Positions 50,930 to 59,869 of a DNA stretch of 64,000 nt are shown piece after piece. Made by a program: the position numbers and the translations under genes. The notes under the pieces are model-generated. The model ran no database searches and was not told the DNA's origin. It saw only the letters and a program-made list of their open reading frames with translations. Source of the stretch: Fistulifera solaris. Its lineage: Eukaryota > Bacillariophyta > Bacillariophyceae > Naviculales > Stauroneidaceae. Where the stretch lies: contig AP026123.1 of the NCBI GenBank assembly GCA_030295235.1, positions 2,480,001 to 2,544,000 on the forward strand. The letters are read 5' to 3'. The first letter of the stretch is position 1; every line of letters starts with the position of its first letter.

Positions 50930-52480
50930 CCGCGATTCCAGAATATCTGGACCAGTCCCACAGTATTTCTGGTTGAGGGAAAAAGCGCGGATTAAAGAAA
51001 TTTGCAAATTTGCACAAATAGGCTGTCCTTCTCAAAACACTTAGTTTTCAAATTTCAGAAATGTCCACAGCATTTTTATATAATCCAAAACACCGAATCC
51101 AGAATATTTGGAACGTCCACGAAATGTCTGTTTTTGAACAAAAATAACTGGCCCAGAATTTTTGGACCAGACACACAGAATTTCTGGTTCATTAACCAGG
51201 ACTCCAGATTCCAGATTTTCTGGAATCTGCACAAACTGGCTGCTACTCTCAAAACGCTAGTTCAAGCTTATCATGAATGTCCACAGCAATTTATGAGCCA
51301 AAACAGTGATTCCAGAACATCTGGAACGCGCACGAAATGTCTGTTTGACTCGAAACAATAGGTCCTGAATTTCTGGACCAGTAAAACAGAATTTCTGGTT
51401 GACACAAAACCACGGATTCCTGAATTTCTGGAATTTCCACAAACTGGCTGTTATTCTCAAAACACTAGTTCTTGACTATAATGAATGTCCAAAGCATTTT
51501 ATGAGCCAAAACACCGAATCCAGAATATTTGGAACGTCCACGAAATGTCTGTTTTTGAACAAAAACAACTGGCCCAGAATTTCTGGACCAGTAAAACAGA
51601 ATTTCTGGTTGACACAAAACCACGGATTCCAGAATTTCTGGAATTTGCACAAACTGGCTTTAATTCTCAAAAACTAGTTCCCGAAGATCGCGAATGTCCA
51701 CAGCATTTTTATATAATCCCAAACATCGATTCCAGAATATCTAAAACACGCACGAAATGTCTGTTTGACACGAAACAACAACTGGTCCAGAATTTCTGGA
51801 CCAGTCACACAGAATTTCTGACTGACTAATCACGGATTCCAGAATTTCTGGAATTTGCACAAACTGGATTTAATTCTCAAAAACTAGTTCCCGAATATCG
51901 CGAATGTCCACAGCATTTTTATATAATCCCAAACATCGATTCCGGAATATCTGGAACGCGCACGAATTGCCTGTGTGACGCGAAACATCTAGTCCAAAAT
52001 TTCTGGTTGAAACAAAACCATGTATTCCAGATTTTCTGGAATTTGCACAAACTGTCTGTAATCGTCAAAGCACTAGTTCCAGCATATCAGGAATGTACAC
52101 AGCATTTCTAAATGACAACAAACACCGATTCCAGATAATCAGGAACGTGCACGAGATTCCTGTGTGATGCGAAACAACTGGTCCAGAATTTCTGGACCAG
52201 ATACACAGAGTTTCTGCTAGACACAAAACCACGGATTCCAGATTTTCTGGAATTTGCACAAACTGGCTGTTATTCTCAAAATGCTAGTTCCACAGCATTT
52301 CTGAATGACCACAAACACCGTTTTCAGAATATCTGGAATGGGCACAAAGTACCTGTGTGAAGCGAAACAACTGGTCCAGAAATTCTGGACCAGACACACA
52401 GAAGGTTTGGCCGACACAAAACCATGTATTCCAGAATTTCTGGAACTTGCACAAAAATCTCTGTGTGACGGAAAACAGCG
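50930..52480. repeat. Palindromic satellite with four-monomer higher-order repeats
   Basis: About 22 strong palindromic cores, plus several weaker ones, are spaced some 50 bp apart. Four monomer types alternate. Type A carries GATTCCAGAATATCTGGAAC, then CGCACGAAATGTCTGT. Type B carries GGTCCAGAATTTCTGGACC, then ACAGAATTTCTGGTTGACAC. Type C carries GATTCCAGAATTTCTGGAAT, then TTGCACAAACTGGCT. Type D has a decayed palindrome, then GAATGTCCACAGCATTT. Type A recurs at about 51094, 51309, 51516, 51728, 51938, 52127 and 52319, so the higher-order unit is 189-215 bp with about seven copies. The last two units are shorter. It is non-coding. Confidence 0.8.
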
Positions 52481-52509
52481 ATTTTGATAAGCATAGTAAA
52501 TTCTAGCCA

Positions 52510-52745
52510 TTTTTATTTTACTGAAGTGCAGTCGTGGCGAAATACGGACAACATTTTGGGATAAAAGTAAATACGGAAGAAAACGTTTTGCAAGGCTCTT
52601 CGACGTAATTATAATTACGTTGAATACAGTTGCTGTTAAAGCCTATACCATGGCCACGACGACAAAGGGAGCTCAACAATACGCTGAACAAACAACATTT
52701 TGTCGCTCCAAAAATTTGATACATGACTGAATTGCAATCGTGGAT
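52510..52745. repeat. Diverged third copy of the ~235 bp repeat
   Basis: It shares GTGCAGTCGTGG, AAATACGGA, GCAAGGCTCTTCGACGTAA, GGGAGCTCAA and TTTTGTCGCTCCAAAA with the pair at 50.1-50.6 kb, in the same order. It lies directly after the satellite array. A further ACATGACTGAATTGCAATCG at its end begins another partial copy. Confidence 0.65.
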
Positions 52746-52956
52746 AAGTTGCGATACACTTTAGACAATAGTAGCTGTTGTTGTCCTTCTTTTGAAGCGG
52801 ACGGAAATTCTGAGCTGTGTGAAAACTTCTCGAAAAACGAAAACATTCTAATTCCATTTTCCATCGTCGAATCAAGCGAATGAATCTCTTAAAATCAAGA
52901 GAGATGGCTTTATAAGTAAAAGGATACGACTAAAGAAAGGGTGTACAAGTCAGAAT

Positions 52957-54681
52957 ATGACAGAGAATGTGAAAGAAGGATCCTTTAACGATGATGTGAC
53001 ACTCATTCATGTGCCGTCGTCGCTGTTGGCACTATCGGTGGTGCCCCTTCTCGGGATTGCTATCGTATCGTATCAGATGAATCTGGGATTGGAAACTTCC
53101 ATCTTGTGGGGAACCGTACGATCCTTTGTGCAATTATCGATTTTGAGTGCTATCTTGCAGCCGATCTTTTATTGGGGACAAGACAACCCCTGGGTGGTTC
53201 TGGCGTACCTCTGTTTTATGGTCCTCCTCGCGTCCTATGAAGCAACCAGTCGGTCTCAATATCACTTTCAAAATGTCTTTACGTACATGTTCTTGGCCAT
53301 TGCACTGAATATCACTGTGGTTTCCTTGTTTGCCTTTGGGATTATTCTCAAACCACAGCCCTTATGGAATCCTCAATACGTCATTACGATTGTCGGCATG
53401 CTGCTGGGCAATGGCATTACGGGCATCAGTCTGGCGTTGAATAGTATTACCAGCAGTTTCGTCGAGCAACCCTTGGAAATTGAACTGCATCTTTCTTTCG
53501 GAGCTTCTCCAGTGGAAGCGTGTCAACGCCTCGTGCGCGATGCCGTTCGTGTCAGTACGACCCCCATGTTGAATTCCATGGCCGTCATCGGATTGGTGTC
53601 GATCCCGGGCATGATGACAGGACAAATTTTGGCGGGATCGTCGGTGATGGAAGCGGCTCGCTATCAACTGTTGATCTTGTATCTCATTGCGGTCACCGCC
53701 TTTGGGACGGTGCTCACTGAAATTTGGCTGGTGCAGAGAGTCGCGTTTGACCGGCAGGCACAAATACTGCGGCCTAATTTCTTTTTTCCAAAGCAATCTG
53801 CATTTCACGATATAAAATCATTTTTAGAAAATGTATTGAAACGAAGAGAGAATTCGCGTTTACAGCGTTTGAACGAAAACACCAATCTGCCCGACTACCG
53901 TTCTATTGATGATGCTTCAGCAAAAAACTCATCCGAAACGACGATTGAGTTTATACTAGCGGTGGATCGCGCTGCAGACGGTTGCGAAAATCAAACAAGT
54001 CTTTTGTCGTTTCAAGATCTGTCTCAAAGTATAGAACGGACAGAAAAAGACCCCTTACTGCTGTTTGACCGAATTTCACACACAATTCATTACGGTGATA
54101 TGGTGTTTGTCGTGGCACCCAGTGGTGCTGGCAAATCAACTCTCTTGCGAATGTTATCCAAACTAATTTTTACCGATGCAAGCAATCGTATCCTGTTGGA
54201 GGGACGTTCGACGTATTCCCCCACTGTTTGGCGCAAAAGGATCCGCTACGTACGCCAGAACAAAGTTGACATTCCAGGCACGCCTCGCGATATGATTGTT
54301 CGCATTTTGACATTTCAATCCTGGAAGATTTCGAAACACTCCATGCCATTTACAACGCAGCAAATGATCAGTTCGGTGTTACACTTTATCATCGAATTCG
54401 GCTTGGAGGAAGAGTGCATTGACAAATTGTGGAAGGACCTTTCGGGTGGCGAGTCTCAAAGAGTCTACCTTGCAATCGCGCTGGCATCACAACCCGATGT
54501 TTTATTGTTGGACGAAAGCACCAGCGCTCTCGACCTGGATTCCAAACTTCTGGTCGAACGCGTGCTTTGGAAAATTGTCTTGGAAAAGAGAATGGGTATA
54601 CTCTGGATCACGCACGATACGGAACAAATTGATCGAATGACTTTCCCTCCCAAAGCATTTCAAGGTAACTCTTCGAGTTAG
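52957..54681 (+). CDS. One-chain ABC transporter: FetB/STAR2-type permease fused to FetA/STAR1-type ATPase
   Basis: The 574-residue protein has an N-terminal UPF0014 permease (about residues 20-265, seven or so membrane segments). Family marks are GNGITGISLALNSI, FGASPVEACQRLVRDAVR, TTPMLNSMAVIGLVSIPGMM and TGQILAGSSV. A polar linker (270-365) leads to an ABC ATPase: Walker A APSGAGKST (387-395), signature LSGGESQR (495-502), Walker B VLLLDEST, and H-loop WITHDTEQ. Bacterial FetA/FetB (iron export) and plant STAR1/STAR2 (aluminium tolerance) use two separate polypeptides. Here both parts form one frame with no break, so a homodimer would be a complete transporter. Substrate is unknown; a metal or sugar-nucleotide is inferred from the family. 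No targeting signal is clear. Confidence 0.87.
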   Translation: MTENVKEGSFNDDVTLIHVPSSLLALSVVPLLGIAIVSYQMNLGLETSILWGTVRSFVQLSILSAILQPIFYWGQDNPWVVLAYLCFMVLLASYEATSRSQYHFQNVFTYMFLAIALNITVVSLFAFGIILKPQPLWNPQYVITIVGMLLGNGITGISLALNSITSSFVEQPLEIELHLSFGASPVEACQRLVRDAVRVSTTPMLNSMAVIGLVSIPGMMTGQILAGSSVMEAARYQLLILYLIAVTAFGTVLTEIWLVQRVAFDRQAQILRPNFFFPKQSAFHDIKSFLENVLKRRENSRLQRLNENTNLPDYRSIDDASAKNSSETTIEFILAVDRAADGCENQTSLLSFQDLSQSIERTEKDPLLLFDRISHTIHYGDMVFVVAPSGAGKSTLLRMLSKLIFTDASNRILLEGRSTYSPTVWRKRIRYVRQNKVDIPGTPRDMIVRILTFQSWKISKHSMPFTTQQMISSVLHFIIEFGLEEECIDKLWKDLSGGESQRVYLAIALASQPDVLLLDESTSALDLDSKLLVERVLWKIVLEKRMGILWITHDTEQIDRMTFPPKAFQGNSSS

Positions 54682-54725
54682 CCATAAATATTTCATATTA
54701 TCAATTGATGCTGAAACAAGTTTGC

Positions 54726-55966
54726 TTATAAATTAAAAAGCTCATCTTCGTCGAAGGAACCGTCGGAGTCGATCGATGGATCCATCGCATTCATCGCTAT
54801 CTGACCGGACAATCTCAAGTCGATTTCTTCAATCAACCCAGTCGCCATGACATTTAACACCAGTTGAGCATTGTACGCTCCCCGTAGGCTGGGCCGTTGT
54901 AGTTCATTCACCACTCCTATCGTCAAGCCCATTCCAAATACCAGAAACGACAAATACCAAGATTGTACGGCCAATATTTCGCTGCCACCAATTGTTTGGG
55001 AACCGGCACCCAACAGCGGAAACGTAAATAACACAACGGCAAATAAGGTCCACAGCAAGGGCATGTGCAATTCCGGAAGTTTTCGTTGCAAAGCACCGAG
55101 ACGCTGTGCTCGTGCCTGACGCAATGATCGAACGGTTTGATAAATGATGGAAGGCTCACCGACACTAGTTAGATACAGAATGTCCTCCAAAGGATCATCC
55201 GACGGTGGCGCCGAGATCATGACCGCTGGATCCGCGGTAGTGAATTGGGTCAAATCTTCATGCACATACGTGTGCATACAAGACAACATGCGGCTGTACA
55301 ATTCTTTTCGGCCTTGAGACACCAAGGCGATTTGTTCGAGCAACGATTTGGCCATGGTCACTTCTTCAAATAACGCCAAGTAAATTGCTTCTTGTTGTTG
55401 ATACTAAGAAAGGAAGATAAGTAACCAAAGTCTTGCGGTCGATGAAACATCCCGCGCATTCTTTCGCTTACCATAAAGTAGTATGTCTGACCCAGTAGAA
55501 GTGCAAAGACGAGACCCGACGTTGTCAAAATATTTTGAATGAATTGCGACGCATCTTGTGATACTACCGCGAAAACGCCGGAATCATCAATCAAATTCGC
55601 TAATACCATAGCAATCGCGGAATACGTTACTTTAGCACTCGCTGCTAGTCCAAACGAAGGAAGCACCACACGTAAAATGGTGACCCAATTGACAAAATTT
55701 TGCAATTGATCGGGACGATCTTCCACATTGGTCAAATATGCAGCCGTACTTTCGTATAAGTTGTTGTAATCAATGTTGAGAGACGATGTTCTGATGGGGC
55801 TTATGTCGGAAGAGACTTGGGACAAGCGACGAACGCGACTATAATGGTTGGTAGATGCGAAGCGGATTTCTCGAACCGTCGATTGCGATCTTTCTAGTGT
55901 GGCAAATGCTGCGGTTGTTTCTATTGACGCCGCTGCGCTGATGAGAAATAACACGATGATCATCAT
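54726..55966 (-). CDS. DUF4239-like (bestrophin-like) membrane protein, probably plastid-targeted
   Basis: Exons 55966-55472 and 55403-54726 flank a 68 bp intron (55404-55471; GTAAGC...TTCTTAG) and give 390 residues. The N-terminus (MMIIVLFLISAAASIETTAAFATLE) fits a signal peptide with a Phe-type plastid cleavage motif. Four membrane segments follow (ILRVVLPSFGLAASAKVTY, TSGLVFALLLGQTYYFM, MPLLWTLFAVVLFTFPLLG, YLSFLVFGMGLTIGVV). The arrangement with EEVTMAKSLLEQIALVSQ and a C-terminal ATGLIEEIDLRL resembles DUF4239 proteins. Function is unknown; a channel role has been suggested for related proteins. The gene is convergent with the STAR-like transporter with only 44 bp between them. Confidence 0.65.
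55404..55471 (-). other. Intron in the DUF4239-like gene
   Basis: A 68 bp phase 0 intron between GQTYYFM and YQQQEAIYLALFEE. Confidence 0.8.
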
Positions 55967-57140
55967 TTCTCCTTATTTTTTTGTAGAAACAGAGATAAGA
56001 GAGAACAGCAATCACCGTAAGGTGTTGCTATAGTGTGCATTATTTTGCTTTTTGTCATCGTCGGCATCCGGCGTCGCATCGTTTGTTTTATTCTTCTTGT
56101 CGCGACTGTCCGTCGTCCGGAAACCACGTTGGAGTAACTGTACGACATAATCACTATACTTTGTAATGCCTTTACAGTAATGCATCGTGAAAGAATTCAG
56201 TATGGCATAGTTGTGTAGAGTCTTACTTTTTGATCTAACACGCAATCTTGCTGCTAATCACGAATAAGGCTCTGGATTTAAGCTCAGCATGACAACGTCC
56301 GGAGATGGCAAGAACACCTGTAAAATATTGAGGAAGAAGGCATATGCGACATACTTGAGAAAGACATAAGCCTTATCTTGCATTTTGGATTTTGGTTTCT
56401 AATTTTGTAACAATAATTGTTTTACTTATATTCATCATTCATCCTCAAACTCAGGACTCAGGCGCTGAAATCTGAAATGAACGTCGAAGAATACACCGCA
56501 TACTACGTAGAAAATAAAAGTCCCTATTAATTCGCAACGGACGTTAGAGTAATACTCAGTACTAAATAGTATCCTGTGCTTGAGACGTGTAAGTCGATCG
56601 GAGTAGAGGAAAAAATCGACATTTTACGCGACAATTCACCGAGACAACAGACAAGGCTTAAGTACGTTGTAAGCAAATCATACCGTAAGGAAGCACTTTC
56701 TGGAGGACCATGAATAAAACGTGAAACAAGAAACGAGCTCAGAATCGTCGTTGTTAGTTGTTAGTTGTTAGTGACCGAGATTTAAAAAGATTGTCCCGAG
56801 CATCTGAATTAGTACGAGAGACTTTGAAATGAGAAGTTGAAACTTGATGCATTGATAATTCCATACAGTTACTTTCCTATCTTATGAATAGTACATCATT
56901 TAGTTTCGTTTTAGATTTAAGGTCACAGATTGCACCATTAATTCGAAAACGTACATTTCAGCCTATACAATCCATTTCAAATGAGTCGGCCGATTTCCTA
57001 TTTTTTCCGGCGCTGTCAATTTCGGGCCCTGCCTTTTTCATTCTCATTTCAATCCAAAGACAACAACAGAAAAGCAAAGCTTCCCCTTGTAATTTATCCA
57101 AAACGTAAAAAGACTTCAACAGCACAAGCTACAGAGAAAG
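55967..57140. other. 1.17 kb divergent intergenic region
   Basis: AT-rich and without a supported gene. A short tandem GTTGTTAGTTGTTAGTTGTT lies near 56750-56770. It should contain promoters for both the DUF4239-like and the first LRR gene. Confidence 0.4.
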
Positions 57141-59090
57141 ATGAGCGAAACAGGGTGGCTTGATGAAGACGAGGTCAACTTGTCGGCAAACGCATTCGCC
57201 GAGCGCGATTCTTGCTTCCAAGACGTCCCTGACCGAAAAGCGGATTCTCCTACAATTCATGAGTTGGAGACGACCGAAGGTGTAACAGAATTTGATGACT
57301 TACATCTCAATCAGGGACTGGATGCAATCGTCCGTGTGGATTCGCAGCGCAAACGGCGCCGGGTTGGAGCCATTCCATTGTATTGCATCTTGATGGGTGT
57401 CATCGCCGTCGTTGCTATTACAACGATGGGCATCATGCTTCCCAAGTCGAACAACAATGACACTAGCGAGCCACGTACAGTCCAATCGAACGAGGAGCAA
57501 GTCACTGAGATCCAAAAGGCCCTGGTAGAACAAGGTATTTTGAATGAGAATGATTCCGTGGAACCTGGTTCTCCTCGATACAAAGCAATACAATTTGTCG
57601 CCGTTCATTCGGAATCGGTTTCTCAATCGGATTCACCTTCACAAGAAATCAACTCGTATGCATTTATCGCACGTTACGTTATCGCTCTGACGCTATACAC
57701 GTTGCGCGGACCCTGGTTCACCATTAATTCTCCGATTTGCTCATTGTTTCACAAACAGGGCGAACCGTTGTCTGGAATCCGCTGCGACGAAAAGGACATC
57801 CTACGTCCCTCAACTTAGGTACGTATTCTTTCCCTCTCGAACAATTAAAATTCACAAAAGCTCATTCTTTGAACTTGTTGGACTCGCAGAGGGTCAAGCG
57901 CTTTCAGGACAAATTCCTACTGAATTTGGTCTGCTCACATCTGTACAGCACCTGAACTTCGTCAACAACTCTCTTGATGGCTCGATTCCTTCTGAATTGT
58001 GCAAACTTGATCAACTCTTGTCATTAAAGCTCGGTTGGAACAAGCTCCGCGGCACGGTTCCTGAATGCATGGGTCAAATGGAATCTCTCCAGCTGCTCAA
58101 TCTCAATTTCAATGACCTGGGGGCTCGCTTCCGGAAAAATCATTCCGAAATCTGCACGAAATGTATATCAATGCCAACAACTTCACTCAGTCTCTCCCAG
58201 ACTTGGTTGGTAACATGAGTAAACTCGTAGGATTTTCCGCGCGCGACAACAACTTTTACGGAAATGTCGCGTCCGCGTTCGATCGACACGCGGAAAGTTT
58301 GGTGTTTCTGGATTTGGGCTCCAATAGACGATTGGGAGGTCAATTTCCTCAGTCCCTTCTCACAAATGCGCCCAATCTCGAATACTTGTCGATTGGAAAC
58401 AATGCTATTGAAGGCAGACTGCCGTGGAATATCCCACAGAATGACAAGCTCAAGGTCCTATCGGTTTACAGCAACAGAATGAAAGGCATGATTCCTCCTT
58501 CCATCGCAAACTTGACTTCACTGACTCAGTTCATCGCTTCTGATAATCAATTTAGTGGCCCGCTGCCATCGAAGCTCCCGACAGGCCTAGCAGCGCTGTT
58601 CTTAAGTGGAAATCCTTTTTCTCCAGGACCGATTCCAGAAGAATGGGCGTCCTTACAACGCATGATAGCATTCCGTATGCGAAGAACACGTCGAAATGGT
58701 AATCTGCCCGCATGGGTGGGACAAAACTGGACCGAGCTTACTTTGTTGGATATCGGCGCCAACAATTTCGAAGGTAGCATTCCTGCCTCTTGGGGCAAGC
58801 TGCCGCAGCTCGAGTATTTGTTCCTAAATGGAAATGCACAAGTTTCAGGGGGAGTTCCGGAATCTTTTGCTACGTCTAGTTGGAAGAAAGTCGTCGTTTA
58901 CCAGACAAATGTTACGGGGAATTGGGAGTTCGCCTGCCCTAAAACAGACCCCGAACCTGCTGTTCTTGGCACGCACATCGACAAATGCTCATGCTGCGTG
59001 TTATGTGATGAGTGGACTTGTGCCAAAGAGTTCATAGATCGAACCGACAAGACTGTGAATTGGGTGTACCGTAACTATTTGGGCGTCTAA
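57141..59090 (+). CDS. Type II membrane LRR protein, copy 1 (two frame breaks)
   Basis: Exons 57141-57818 and 57890-59090 give about 626 residues after two single-base repairs (C/T run near 57805-57808, G5 at 58119-58123). An N-terminal cytosolic region is followed by a membrane anchor (IPLYCILMGVIAVVAITTMG). An extracellular cap then precedes about ten plant-type LRRs (SGQIPTEFGLLTSVQHLNF, GSIPSELCKLDQL, LVFLDLGSNRRLGGQFPQSL, LEYLSIGNNAIEGRLPW, PASWGKLPQLEYLFLNG) and a Cys-rich end (CSCCVLC). There is no kinase domain. Diatoms have many such LRR proteins; ligand binding or cell-surface roles are inferred. It resembles the next gene in plan and intron position (inside the first LRR). Confidence 0.75.
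57819..57889 (+). other. Intron in LRR gene 1
   Basis: A 71 bp intron, donor GTACGT, acceptor ACTCGCAG, phase 1. It sits at the entry to the LRR array, as in LRR gene 2. Confidence 0.75.
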
Positions 59091-59869
59091 TTGTCTAATG
59101 TAACTGTACCGGGCGCTGTAAAGATAAAGTGGTCGATTTTTGTGTTGTAACAACCAGTGTTCGCTTTTTATAAATCATAGTACGCTCGGCTTTATTTTCT
59201 GATCGCTCTAAAACGTCCTTGTCTAGAAGGACATCGATCGTGTGTGTGTGTGTGCTTAATTTCCTCTTGGTGTGTGCAACAAACGTTAGTTTTCGTATCG
59301 CCAGCGTATCTTTTCCCTCGCACTGGCACTCAGAACACAGGTCACAAAACTTCTTACACATAGCCTGAGTCCCGTAAAGAGTTGCTATAGTAGATAGTAG
59401 ATTGGGAGAAAATGTAGGATTGATACTTTCCTTCGTACTTAAACCTCGTAAGTTTGGGTAATGAGTAATGACCATTGCTCTCCGCGATTCATAAGCTATC
59501 TCTGAAACGTGCTATTTTCTATTAATAGACTTTTTGGATATAAGCCACCTCTCGAATGTGGTCAATGAAGTAGTCTGGAAACGGGCCAATTTGGGCGACA
59601 AACAAAATTGTATCGTGTTGGGCTTTTAACGTGACTGATGTTTGTAGTAATATTTTTACGCAGGGTCATGGTGCACTCCGTCGAATTAGTCCGATGCCCG
59701 CGAAGATCGATCCGTTCGTTTGAATTTTCTTCTACAAGAGCCGCTCTCTCTCATCGCGCACCCCTAATAAACGGTCGTTTGTTCTGCTGCAATTGAGAAG
59801 ATTCAAACGAACGAGGCAGTTGCTTACCATTGAACTAGAAACAGCTAAAAAGAAGAATAACAAGGCACC
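59091..59869. other. 0.78 kb spacer between the LRR genes
   Basis: No gene is supported. A (TG)n microsatellite occurs at about 59239-59254. Short frames on the minus strand are not protein-like. Confidence 0.4.

Larger units (their letters stand above)
49912..52956. other. 3 kb gene-free region dominated by repeats
   Basis: The largest gap in the window. It holds a tandem pair of about 235 bp repeats (50110-50580), a unique stretch (50580-50930), the palindromic satellite (50930-52480) and a diverged third copy of the 235 bp repeat (52510-52745). Short open frames through the satellite arise from the repeats and are not genes. Confidence 0.6.

Noticed and set aside
50930-52480. CRISPR-like array of palindromic repeats
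   Set aside because: The DNA is eukaryotic, the sequences between palindromes are themselves repeated, and no cas-like gene is nearby. It is a satellite.
51002-52510. Open frames of 60-119 codons in the satellite
   Set aside because: They arise from translation of the repeat unit in several frames and strands and lack starts, introns or protein-like composition.
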